From: Eikenella longinqua
Lineage (GTDB): Bacteria; Pseudomonadota; Gammaproteobacteria; Burkholderiales; Neisseriaceae
Assembly (NCBI RefSeq): GCF_001648355.1
Contig: NZ_LXSL01000011.1
Span: forward strand, 29,676 to 93,675
Reading direction: 5' to 3'
DNA: 64,000 bases
Under the pieces are notes generated by a model, which was not told the DNA's origin, did no database searches, and worked only from the letters and a program-made list of their open reading frames with translations. The position numbers and the translations under genes were made by a program. Each line of letters starts with the position of its first letter. The first letter of the stretch is position 1. Below are positions 51,733 through 59,233 of the stretch, piece by piece.

Positions 51733-52601
51733 GCCGCCCCCTCTTCCGTTTCGGCTAAAAAACGCAGCGCGGTGTCGTCGGCCACCTTACGCGCCAGCCA
51801 ATTTTGGCCATTTTGCAGGGCGTGCAGCTCGGGCAAGGCCAAAATGTCCGGATGGTTGCTGCCCGGGGCGAAGCGGATATAGCGGCGGTTGTGCGGAAAC
51901 AGGGTGAGGCCGGCGTTGGGGCGAAGCTCGCTGCGCTCGTTTTGGCGAAACTCGCTGCGCTCGTTTTCAGGTAGCCTTTTCACCAAGTATTGGAAGAAAT
52001 GCTCGTCCGGGCAGAGCTTCTTGCGGAAGAAAGCGCAGGTCGGCTCGTCTGCCGCATGCAGCAGCGTTTGTAAGGCGGCGCGGTCGGCGGAAAACCATTG
52101 GCTGCCGGCATAGGCGGTTTGCGCGGCGGGCAGGATTTTATCGGCTACCTGAAAAACTTTGGTAAGCAATTTGCCGGGCAGGCTGCGCTGCCAGGCGGTG
52201 TCGGCATGCGGCGTGTTGAAGCGCACGCGGTAGCGCAGGCGCGGTGCGGGGCGGCATTCCAAGAGCAGGCTGCCGAGCGGCAGTTCGGCAAATTCGCGCT
52301 CGATTTGCGCAGGCGGTTTCAACAACACGCAGTTGCCGCTGGCCAGGTGCACAAAGCGGATGCCTTCCTCGGCCAGCGCGGCACGCATCAGGTGCAGCGT
52401 GGCCTGCACCATGCTGAAGCCCGCCCAGCGGATATCCACGCGCTGCGGGATAAGCTGCGCATTCGGTGGCAGGGGTGGCAGGGCACCGATGTCTGCCTTG
52501 GCATCGTAGTGCAGCAGCAGGCGGATTTCGGGGTGGCGCTCGGCCAGCCGCAGCCAATACAGCGGCGGGCGGTGACACAGGATTAGGAAGGCGCTACTCA
52601 T
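51729..52601 (-). CDS. Core-2/I-branching-type glycosyltransferase (GT14-like)
   Basis: The 290-residue protein shows the GT14 layout: AFLILCHRPPLYWLRLAE, LHYDAKADIGALP, WAGFSMVQATLHLMRAALAEEGIRFVHLASGNCVLLKPP, and YAGSQWFSADRAALQTLLH followed by CPDEHFFQYL. GT14 enzymes often add N-acetylglucosamine in branching linkages. A repeat of 56 bases (51921-51976) inserts RLPENERSEFRQNERSELRPNAG in frame after EHFFQYLVK. It overlaps both neighbouring genes by 4 bases. Confidence 0.85.
   Translation of the reverse strand: MSSAFLILCHRPPLYWLRLAERHPEIRLLLHYDAKADIGALPPLPPNAQLIPQRVDIRWAGFSMVQATLHLMRAALAEEGIRFVHLASGNCVLLKPPAQIEREFAELPLGSLLLECRPAPRLRYRVRFNTPHADTAWQRSLPGKLLTKVFQVADKILPAAQTAYAGSQWFSADRAALQTLLHAADEPTCAFFRKKLCPDEHFFQYLVKRLPENERSEFRQNERSELRPNAGLTLFPHNRRYIRFAPGSNHPDILALPELHALQNGQNWLARKVADDTALRFLAETEEGAA
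51921..51976. repeat. In-frame DUS plus two repeat units in the GT14 gene
   Basis: Two near-identical 24-bp units containing GAACTCGCTGCGCTCG-type sequence are followed by a DUS. The frame is kept. Confidence 0.75.
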
Positions 52602-53701
52602 TCGGTGTGGTCTTCTAAATCAATAATCGGGATGCCCAGCTGCGCCATCACTTCGTAAATCCGCACGGCGGCAGGCGTTTGAAACGCAGGCTGCGCGGGG
52701 CGCACGGCATACACGGCGGTGCGCGGAAAGGCGTGCACATTCAGCGCGGCGGTGCTGATGAGGTGGTACACCTCGAAGCGGGTGTTGGGCTCGGCGCGCA
52801 GGCATTCCAGCAAATAATCTTCAAAAATCAGCGGGCTGGCAATATATCGCGCGCCGGATACGCGGTAGGTTTCGCGCGGGTGCGGAAAATATTCGCCGAT
52901 GTCGAAACGGCGCAGCAGGCTTTCGGCCAGCGCGGCGTTATCTGCCGCATTAGGCAGCAATGGCTGGCCGAGCAGGATGCGGCGGGTGCGGGCGGCTGGC
53001 TCCCCGCATTTTTCAGGTAGCCTCCCGTTTGCGCCAAGCTCGTTTGCTACGCCGTTTTCGCCATGCAGCAACTCACTTCGTTCATTTCGGCGAAACTCGC
53101 TGTGCTCGTTTTGGCGAAACTCGCTGCGCTCGTTTTCAGGTAGCCCTTGCCCGGCTGCCGCCCACAAATCCAGCGGCACGGTGGGCGCGGCAATATTGGG
53201 CTGGCCGGGGTAGAGCGTGTGGTGCCGTTGCGAGAGGCGGCGCAAGTCTTCGGTTTGCAGGCGGATGCCGCGCAGGCGGTTCATCAGGTGGCGCTGGCAG
53301 TTGCCGCTGTTGCGGTAGAGCACGCTGCCGGGAATCAGATTGCCCGTGCCGTCGTCGAAGGTTTCCAGCGCGGCGAAGCGGATTTTGTTCAGCACGTATT
53401 GCACGTTCGGGTTGTCGATGCTGGCGGCAAAGGCGGTGGCGTATTGCCCATCCAGCCCGCGCAACAGGCGCGGCAGGCCGAGCTCGCGCCGCAATTTGCT
53501 TTGCGGAATCAGGGCATATTCGGCATGGCGGCTGCCCGCAGAGGCTACCTGAAAATAATGCCGGAACTTGGCGTTGTCTGCATCTTCGTAGCACAGCATC
53601 AGCAAATCGAAAGGCTGCGGCGCACGCTGCTCCATCAGCCGCCGCGCCATCAGCGCCTGCAAAGGCGTGAGGCAGATAATCAGGTTTGCCAACTCAGCCA
53701 T
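52598..53701 (-). CDS. GT52 family transferase (Lst-like sialyl/pseudaminyl transferase)
   Basis: The 367-residue protein matches neisserial Lst (alpha-2,3-sialyltransferase) at the key blocks: ANLIICLTPLQALMARRLMEQ, the donor-binding TFDDGTGNLI (residues 114-123), FPHPRETYRVSG (HPRETY 274-279) and IFEDYLLECLRAEPNTRFEVYHLISTAALNVH. It lacks the Lst membrane anchor. Residues about 187-231 are a DUS/repeat insertion. The nearby pathway makes CMP-pseudaminic acid and no NeuA or NeuB is seen, so the donor may be CMP-Pse. It overlaps its neighbours by 4 and 8 bases. Confidence 0.86.
   Translation of the reverse strand: MAELANLIICLTPLQALMARRLMEQRAPQPFDLLMLCYEDADNAKFRHYFQVASAGSRHAEYALIPQSKLRRELGLPRLLRGLDGQYATAFAASIDNPNVQYVLNKIRFAALETFDDGTGNLIPGSVLYRNSGNCQRHLMNRLRGIRLQTEDLRRLSQRHHTLYPGQPNIAAPTVPLDLWAAAGQGLPENERSEFRQNEHSEFRRNERSELLHGENGVANELGANGRLPEKCGEPAARTRRILLGQPLLPNAADNAALAESLLRRFDIGEYFPHPRETYRVSGARYIASPLIFEDYLLECLRAEPNTRFEVYHLISTAALNVHAFPRTAVYAVRPAQPAFQTPAAVRIYEVMAQLGIPIIDLEDHTE
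53011..53145. repeat. In-frame DUS-bounded repeat array in the GT52 gene
   Basis: Two DUS in the same orientation (53011-53022 and 53134-53145) bracket three to four variant units (CTCACTTCGTTC, CTCGCTGTGCTCG, CTCGCTGCGCTCG). The region is translated as about 45 polar residues. Confidence 0.8.
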
Positions 53702-54890
53702 ACGGTTTCACCTGCCGGAATAATATCGGGAAAATCAACACATTGCCGGCAATCATCGCCAGCGGCACCCACGCTATGCCCACCCGCGCCGTGAGCAGCA
53801 ACACCAGCAGATAGCCGCCCGCCGAGAGCAGCGACGTGAAGGCAATACGCCGGTTTTGCGCGTGGTAAAACAAATAATTCACCTGCAAATAATACGGCAC
53901 CATCAAACCGAAACCAAGCAAAAACAGGCAGATATAATGGTGCACGCCCGCATACTGCGCGCCGAGCAGCCACAAAAACCACCGCTCCGGCAGCAGCCAC
54001 GCCACCAGCGCCGGCAGCGGCGCCGCCGCCAGCGAAAGCAGCGACCAGCGGCGCACCGTGGCCGCCGTGATTTTGCCGCTGCGCAAAGCCTGGTAATAAT
54101 ACGGCACCGTGGCTTTATTCAGCGCCAGCAACAGCACGCCCAGCACGCTGGCGGTTTGGTAGCCCGCCGAATACACGCCCAGCGTAGCCGCCGAATAGCC
54201 CTGGTAAATCACCACGCGGTCGAACTGCCCCTTCACATAGTTGCCCGCATGGTGCACCACCAGCGGCAGCCCGAAAGCCAAAATATAGCCCAGCGCCTGA
54301 CGCACCCGCCGCCGGCTGAAGCCCAGCCGCCCCGCGCCGCGCCGATACAGCCCATACGCCGCCAGCGACACCAGCGCATTGCCGGCAAACAGAGCCAAAA
54401 AGCGCCGCTCCACCGGATAATCCGCGCTCATTTCCAACAGCCACACCGTGAGCACGGTGGTGAATAAGCTGCTGCCGAACTGGATGGCGGTGTAGGAGAG
54501 CGCCTGCTTGCGGCATTGGCGCAGGCTCAGCTGCGTGGCCAAAGCCGTTTGCGCCGCCGCCGCGCACACCACCGCCGCCAAGGGCAGCGAACGCAGCTGC
54601 CACGCCGCCAACAGGCCGAACAGCGCCGCCGCCGCCGTATACAGCGCGCCGGCATACACCACGCTGTGCAGGTTGCGCTGACCATACACATAGTAATAAC
54701 GCGTTACCGCGCCGTCTTGGCTCATGCCGAAGCCGATCAGCAGCAGCGAAAACGCCGCCTGATAATACGACAGCTCGCCAAAGCCCGCCGTGCCCAGCTT
54801 GCGCGTGAGGTAGGGCAGCAGCAGAAAGGGCATGGCCTTGGCCAGCATTTCGCCGATAAGGTAGATCAGGCTGTCTTTTAAAATCTTCAT
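53694..54890 (-). CDS. Lipid-linked oligosaccharide flippase (Wzx-like)
   Basis: The 398-residue protein is almost wholly hydrophobic with about 12 predicted helices, beginning MKILKDSLIYLIGEMLAKAMPFLLLPYLTRKLGTAGFGELSYYQAAFSLLLIGFGM, a typical polysaccharide-exporter (MATE/MVF-like) start. It should flip the undecaprenyl-linked glycan to the periplasm. It overlaps the GT52 gene by 8 bases. An inverted DUS pair at 54900-54939 lies just upstream, between it and pseI. Confidence 0.92.
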   Translation of the reverse strand: MKILKDSLIYLIGEMLAKAMPFLLLPYLTRKLGTAGFGELSYYQAAFSLLLIGFGMSQDGAVTRYYYVYGQRNLHSVVYAGALYTAAAALFGLLAAWQLRSLPLAAVVCAAAAQTALATQLSLRQCRKQALSYTAIQFGSSLFTTVLTVWLLEMSADYPVERRFLALFAGNALVSLAAYGLYRRGAGRLGFSRRRVRQALGYILAFGLPLVVHHAGNYVKGQFDRVVIYQGYSAATLGVYSAGYQTASVLGVLLLALNKATVPYYYQALRSGKITAATVRRWSLLSLAAAPLPALVAWLLPERWFLWLLGAQYAGVHHYICLFLLGFGLMVPYYLQVNYLFYHAQNRRIAFTSLLSAGGYLLVLLLTARVGIAWVPLAMIAGNVLIFPILFRQVKPYG

Positions 54891-54899
54891 GTTGGCATT

Positions 54900-54972
54900 T
54901 TTCAGGTAGCCTCTGCGAACCGCTTGAGGCTACCTGAAAACGAACGCAGTGAGTTTCTGCATAGCTAAAATT
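54900..54972 (-). repeat. DUS pair and repeat unit between pseI and the flippase
   Basis: Opposed DUS copies (54900-54939) and a repeat unit (GTGAGTTTCTGCATAGC) fill the gap. In this position the hairpin could reduce transcription from the pse genes into the transferase genes. Confidence 0.55.
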
Positions 54973-54974
54973 TC

Positions 54975-56027
54975 CTACTCTTCCACGCAATCCCAGCCAG
55001 TAGCCGTATTGGCCGCCACATCGCGGCGCAGGCGTTTGCCGATGAGCGCGTCGTAATGCTTCGGCGCCAGCCCGTAGCCGGGGCGCACGCTGCGGATACA
55101 GTCGGCGCCGATGATGTCGCCCGCTTTCAGGTCTTTCACAAAATACAGCGAACGGCGGAACTGGATATTGCCCTGCTCGCTCGATTTCAAGCCGTAATCG
55201 GCCTGCCCCAGCGCCTGCCAGGCAGTGCGGCTGTCGCGGCACAGCGCGGCCAAATCTTGCGGTTCTAAAGAAAAACTGTCATCCGGGCCGCCGCCGTTTC
55301 TATCCAGCGTGAAATGTTTTTCAATCACGCAGGCGCCGAGCGCCACGGCGGCGATGGCGGTGGTGTTGTCGAACGTGTGGTCGGACAAACCCGCCGGCAC
55401 GCCGAAGCGCCGCGCCATATCGGGCAGCGTACGCAGGTTGTAGTCTGCCGCCGGGGCGGGATAGCCGCTCACGCAGTGCAGCAGCACCAATTCTTTGCAG
55501 CCACCCTCGCGCGCGGCGGCCACGGCTTCGGCGATTTCTTCGGCATCGGCCATGCCGGTGGACACAATCATCGGTTTGCCGGTTTGCGCCACATAGCGGA
55601 TCAGCGGCAAATCCACTGCTTCAAACGAAGCGATTTTGTAGGCCGGGGCGTTCAGGCTTTCCAGCAAATCCACGGCGGTGAAATCGAAGGGCGAGCTGAA
55701 AATGGTAATACCCTGCTCGCGGGCAAAATCAAACAGGAGCTGGTGCCATTCCCAAGGCATATGCGCCTTTTGATACAGCTCGTGCAGGGTTTGGCCGTCC
55801 CACAGGCCGCCTTTGATTTGGAAATCGGGCGCGTTGCTGCGCAGCGTGATGGTGTCGGCGGTGTAGGTTTGGATTTTGACGGCATCCGCGCCGGCAGCTT
55901 TGGCTTCTTCAATGATTTTGAAGGCGGTTTGCAGGCTGCCGTTATGGTTGGCCGACATTTCGGCAATGATGTAGGGCGGGTGGGCGCCGCCGATGGGGCG
56001 GCCGTTGATGTGGAAATCGGGTTTCAT
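54975..56027 (-). CDS. pseI: Pseudaminic acid synthase
   Basis: The start at 56027 (MKPDFHINGRPIGGAHPPYIIAEMSANHNGSL) gives 350 residues; a TTG five codons earlier is less likely. The NeuB-type barrel condenses 2,4-diacetamido-2,4,6-trideoxy-L-altrose with phosphoenolpyruvate. PseI-specific features are KIQTYTADTITLRSNAPDF and GLWDGQTLHELYQKAHMPWEWH, with SSPFDFTAVDLLE, MIVSTGMA and the C-terminal antifreeze-like domain (SLYFVKDLKAGDIIGADCIRSVRPGYGLAPKH). NeuB sialic acid synthases lack that blend. A DUS-associated repeat lies upstream (56050-56143). Confidence 0.93.
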   Translation of the reverse strand: MKPDFHINGRPIGGAHPPYIIAEMSANHNGSLQTAFKIIEEAKAAGADAVKIQTYTADTITLRSNAPDFQIKGGLWDGQTLHELYQKAHMPWEWHQLLFDFAREQGITIFSSPFDFTAVDLLESLNAPAYKIASFEAVDLPLIRYVAQTGKPMIVSTGMADAEEIAEAVAAAREGGCKELVLLHCVSGYPAPAADYNLRTLPDMARRFGVPAGLSDHTFDNTTAIAAVALGACVIEKHFTLDRNGGGPDDSFSLEPQDLAALCRDSRTAWQALGQADYGLKSSEQGNIQFRRSLYFVKDLKAGDIIGADCIRSVRPGYGLAPKHYDALIGKRLRRDVAANTATGWDCVEE

Positions 56028-56040
56028 ATTATTGGGTGGC

Positions 56041-56143
56041 AATGAAATTTTTAGCTACGCAGAAATGTGCTGCGCTCATTTTAATCACGTTGAAGCTAGC
56101 GTTTTAGCTTCGCAGAAACTCACTACGTTCGTTTTCAGGTAGC
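56041..56143. repeat. DUS-associated repeat block between pseGH and pseI
   Basis: Units GCAGAAATGTGCTGCGCTC and GCAGAAACTCACTACGTTCG end at a reverse DUS at 56132. Confidence 0.6.
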
Positions 56144-56172
56144 CTCAGCAGGCAGCGCCAATGGGGTGACGT

Positions 56173-57774
56173 TCAATACAAAAACTCTTCGGCAGGCAGC
56201 ACAAACAGCTGCGCCCGCCCCACTCCTTCATCCGCTTCTCGGAAACGAAGACGACGGTGCAAGGCGAGGCTGGCGGCGTTGTGCGGCAGCACTTGGCCAT
56301 ACACTTCGCACAGACTCAGGCGGGAGAAGGCGTATTGTAACGCCAGCCGCCCCAGCCTGCTGCCGTGTCCTTGGCCGCGCGGGCAATCGGGCGCGAGATA
56401 GAAGCCCCACTCGGCGATGCCGTTGCCCAGATGCTTGAAGCAGGCATAGCCCTGTGCCGCGCCGCCGGCTTCATACAGCAGCATGGCGAAATCGGGGTTG
56501 GCCAGCTGGCGGGCAAACCAAGCCTGATGGCCATCCCAGGCGATTTCCGCGCTATCGAACATAAAGCGGCGGATGTCGGGATGGTTGCGCCATTCAAACA
56601 GGCGGCGGCAGTCTTCGGGGCAGGCGGCGCGCAGCACGGCCGGCGTGAAATCGGCCAAATGATTGGCCGCACGGATGGCGCCGCGCCCGTCGCACAGCAC
56701 GGCGGCACGTTTGCCCTGCTCCGCCCACACGGCGGGCAGCTCGGCCAGCAGGCGGCTCAGGCCGGCGGGCAAATCATCCAGCCCCGCCACCCGCGCCGCG
56801 CCAGCCTGCTGCAAGGCTTCGGCCACGCCGCGCTGGTTTGCCGCCAACACCAGCATGATGGTGGGCAAGCCCAAACAGCAGCGTTCCCACGAAGTGCTGC
56901 CCGCCGCGCCGATGGCCAAATCGGCTTCGGCCATCAGCTCGGCCATATTATCCGCCCCCACCAGCACGCGGCAGGGATACGGCGCGGCGGCAGCAAAGGC
57001 CTGCACGGCCTCGGTGTGCGGCGCGGTACGCCCCATCACCACGGTAACGCGGCAACCTTGCGGCAGGCTACCTGAAAGCGCCCGGAGCACGGCGAGCGTG
57101 TGATTGTCTTTATCCACACCGCCGAGGTTCAGCAAAATATTTCGCAGGCCGCCTTTCCCGGCGCGGGCGGCGCGGCGCTCCAGGCTCTTTTCGCGCCATC
57201 GGGCAAACTCTTCGCGCAACAGGGCATAGCGGGTGCCGGTGAGCAGGCGGCAGGCGGCAGGCACGAGGCCGGTGTAGTCGGCGGGGCGGCGGCCGAGGCT
57301 TTGGTCAAGCAGCAAATCGGCGGCGTGGGGGCGGTCGGCCAAATCATCTATCGCCATCAGGCGGCTGCCAGCGGCGGCGCGGGCGATCTGTTCCCACTCG
57401 GCGGAGAGCGCGTAGTGGTCGCAGATAATCCAATCCGGCGCAAAGGCGCGGATGTGCGGCACGCAGTCGGCGGCATCCTGCGCCTGCGACACGGGCAGCC
57501 AATGCGCGTGGGCGGGCTGGGGGGAGTGCGTTGCTGCGTTCTGTTCGGGCGCATCACGATTTTCAGGTAGCCTTCCGGCCTGCGGCGGCACGGGCAGCAA
57601 CACCAGGCCGAAGCCCGCGCGCTCAATCGTTTCGCCCAAATGGCCGGGCAGCGCGCGGCAGATAAAGCGCACTTCGTGGCCGCGCCGCGAGAGCTCGTGC
57701 GCCAGCGTGAGGCAGCGCATGATGTGGCCGCTGCCGATTTGCAGGGAAGCGTCTGCGCGGATGAGGAATTTCAT
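56173..57774 (-). CDS. PseG-PseH fusion: UDP-sugar hydrolase plus N-acetyltransferase
   Basis: The 533-residue protein combines two pseudaminic acid enzymes. Residues 1 to about 360 are PseG, the UDP-2,4-diacetamido-2,4,6-trideoxy-L-altropyranose hydrolase (MKFLIRADASLQIGSGHIMRCLTLAHEL with catalytic His17, NILLNLGGVDKDNHT, AAGSTSWERCCLGLPTIMLVLAANQ). Residues about 376-533 are a GNAT domain like PseH, which acetylates the 4-amino group (LRAACPEDCRRLFEWRNHPDIRRFM, AEWGFYLAPDCPRGQGHGSRLGRLALQYAF). PseH acts before PseG in the pathway. The start at 57774 overlaps pseF by 4 bases. DUS-derived RLPENR is at residues 68-73. Confidence 0.92.
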   Translation of the reverse strand: MKFLIRADASLQIGSGHIMRCLTLAHELSRRGHEVRFICRALPGHLGETIERAGFGLVLLPVPPQAGRLPENRDAPEQNAATHSPQPAHAHWLPVSQAQDAADCVPHIRAFAPDWIICDHYALSAEWEQIARAAAGSRLMAIDDLADRPHAADLLLDQSLGRRPADYTGLVPAACRLLTGTRYALLREEFARWREKSLERRAARAGKGGLRNILLNLGGVDKDNHTLAVLRALSGSLPQGCRVTVVMGRTAPHTEAVQAFAAAAPYPCRVLVGADNMAELMAEADLAIGAAGSTSWERCCLGLPTIMLVLAANQRGVAEALQQAGAARVAGLDDLPAGLSRLLAELPAVWAEQGKRAAVLCDGRGAIRAANHLADFTPAVLRAACPEDCRRLFEWRNHPDIRRFMFDSAEIAWDGHQAWFARQLANPDFAMLLYEAGGAAQGYACFKHLGNGIAEWGFYLAPDCPRGQGHGSRLGRLALQYAFSRLSLCEVYGQVLPHNAASLALHRRLRFREADEGVGRAQLFVLPAEEFLY

Positions 57775-58508
57775 TCCCCCCGCTCCCGCAACACGCGCCA
57801 CATCACTTCTGCCCGCGCCCAATCTTCGGGCGTATCAATATCCTGCACACGGTAGCGCGGCAGCTTCACGGCGGCGGCGCGGCTGTTGAAAATCGGCTTT
57901 TCCGCCAGCCAAGCTTCGGCGCTGCCCCAATAAAACTGCCCCGCATCGTGCCAGGCGGGCTCCAAATCCTGCGAGCGCGCGGCAAAGTTTTCCGGCTGAA
58001 ACATGGATACGCCGCCCTCCCCGTTCAGCCGCAGGGCCCGCTGGATGGGGAAAGGGAAATCGGTTACGGAAAAGGCATAGTCGCCGCCGCTTCGGCGCAG
58101 CGTTTCCAGCCCGCGTTGCAGGTCGGCGGGGCACACGAAGGGGGCGGTGGCATACAGGCAGCAGATTTCGGGCAGGGGCGGCCGGAGGCTACCTGAAACA
58201 TGCGGCAGCCCGCTTTCCGGCAGCTCGTCGGCCAGAAGCATGGCCACGGCGTGGCGCATCACGGCACCGGTGGTGGCGAAATCATCGGCCAGCTCGGGCG
58301 GGCGCTCAAACGGGGTTTCCGCGCCGTATTGCCGCGCCACGGCGGCGATTTCCGCATCGTCGGTGGACACGGCCACGCGCGCAAAGCAGCCGCTCTCCAG
58401 CGCGGCTTCGATGGAATAGGCAATCATCGGTTTGCCGTTGAAGGGATTGATGTTTTTGCGCGGGATGCGTTTGCTGCCGCCGCGTGCGGGGATGATGCAG
58501 AGGGTCAT
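57771..58508 (-). CDS. pseF: CMP-pseudaminic acid cytidylyltransferase
   Basis: The 245-residue enzyme opens MTLCIIPARGGSKRIPRKNINPFNGKPMIAYSIEAAL, the CMP-sugar synthetase signature, and has STDDAEIAAVARQYGAETPFERP, CCLYATAPFVCPADLQ and DAGQFYWG, which are typical of PseF rather than of NeuA. It activates pseudaminic acid with CTP for transfer. It is the first gene of the pseF-pseGH-pseI run and overlaps pseGH by 4 bases. Two DUS copies flank its start region and one lies in frame (HVSGSLRPP). Confidence 0.93.
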   Translation of the reverse strand: MTLCIIPARGGSKRIPRKNINPFNGKPMIAYSIEAALESGCFARVAVSTDDAEIAAVARQYGAETPFERPPELADDFATTGAVMRHAVAMLLADELPESGLPHVSGSLRPPLPEICCLYATAPFVCPADLQRGLETLRRSGGDYAFSVTDFPFPIQRALRLNGEGGVSMFQPENFAARSQDLEPAWHDAGQFYWGSAEAWLAEKPIFNSRAAAVKLPRYRVQDIDTPEDWARAEVMWRVLRERGE

Positions 58509-58679
58509 GATGCGGGGTTTTCAGGTAGCCTTTGGCCGGGTTGGGCGGAGGCTGTGGAAGAAGGCGGGGATTATAGCCGATTTGGGCGAACAAACGCAGC
58601 GGCCGGCGGCGCATTCGGGCGCGGTTCGTCGTGGCTGCAACACGGGTTTCGGGCGGGCGGTGCAGCGTGGGCAGATGAT

Positions 58680-58806
58680 TTTCAGGTAGCCTGGGCAAGC
58701 ATGGCGAAGGCTACCTGAAAGCGTGAGCTTCAACGTAGTTAAAACAAGTGCAGCGAGTTTTACCAAAACAAACGCAAACGCAGCGAGTTTCTGCGAAGCT
58801 GAAAAT
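58680..58806. repeat. DUS pair followed by DUS-associated repeats
   Basis: An inverted DUS pair (58680-58720) is followed by units such as GCAGCGAGTTTCTGCGAAGC. The stretch 58509-58833 holds no gene; this is downstream of the VOC-family gene on the minus strand. Confidence 0.6.
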
Positions 58807-58833
58807 ATTTGAGCCAAAACGACAGCGCCGCTT

Positions 58834-59223
58834 TCACCCCGCCTCTTCATAGCAGCTAATTTCCAGCAGATTGCCGTCGGGGTCGCGCAGGTAAACAGAT
58901 TGAATGGCACCAAGCGCGCCGGTGCGCGACACGATGCCGCCAAGGGTTTCGATGCCATGGGCGGCCAGCTCGGCCCGTACCTGCGGCAGCGGGGTATCGG
59001 TGAGGAGGCAGAGGTCGGCGCTGCCGCAAGCGGGGTTCACGGCATGCGGGGTAATTTCGGCACCGCACCGGTGCAGGTTGATCTTCTGGCGGCCAAACAG
59101 CAGCGCCTTACGCCCATCGCCGAAAGTGGTTTCTCGCATACCCAGCACACGGGTATAAAATGCGATGCTACGCGGAATATCGGCCACGGTTAAAACCAAA
59201 TGGTCTAGTGCGGTGATGTTCAT
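58834..59223 (-). CDS. Glyoxalase/bleomycin-resistance (VOC) family protein
   Basis: The start at 59223 (MNITALDHLVLTVADIPRSIAFYTRVLGM) gives a 129-residue single VOC domain with paired beta-alpha-beta repeats. Metal-ligand candidates are His8, a middle histidine (INLHRCG) and the C-terminal glutamate in GNLLEISCYEE. It may act on a small electrophile or drug; the substrate is not known. The upstream extension runs through the nitroreductase gene's end and is not supported. It follows the nitroreductase gene by 10 bases, so they are probably co-transcribed. Confidence 0.88.
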   Translation of the reverse strand: MNITALDHLVLTVADIPRSIAFYTRVLGMRETTFGDGRKALLFGRQKINLHRCGAEITPHAVNPACGSADLCLLTDTPLPQVRAELAAHGIETLGGIVSRTGALGAIQSVYLRDPDGNLLEISCYEEAG

Positions 59224-59233
59224 GGCTTGCCTC

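Noticed and set aside
54975..58508. Sialic acid (Neu5Ac) synthesis genes neuB and neuA
   Set aside because: The synthase and the cytidylyltransferase carry PseI- and PseF-type blocks, and PseG, PseH and PseC are present, which sialic acid synthesis does not use.
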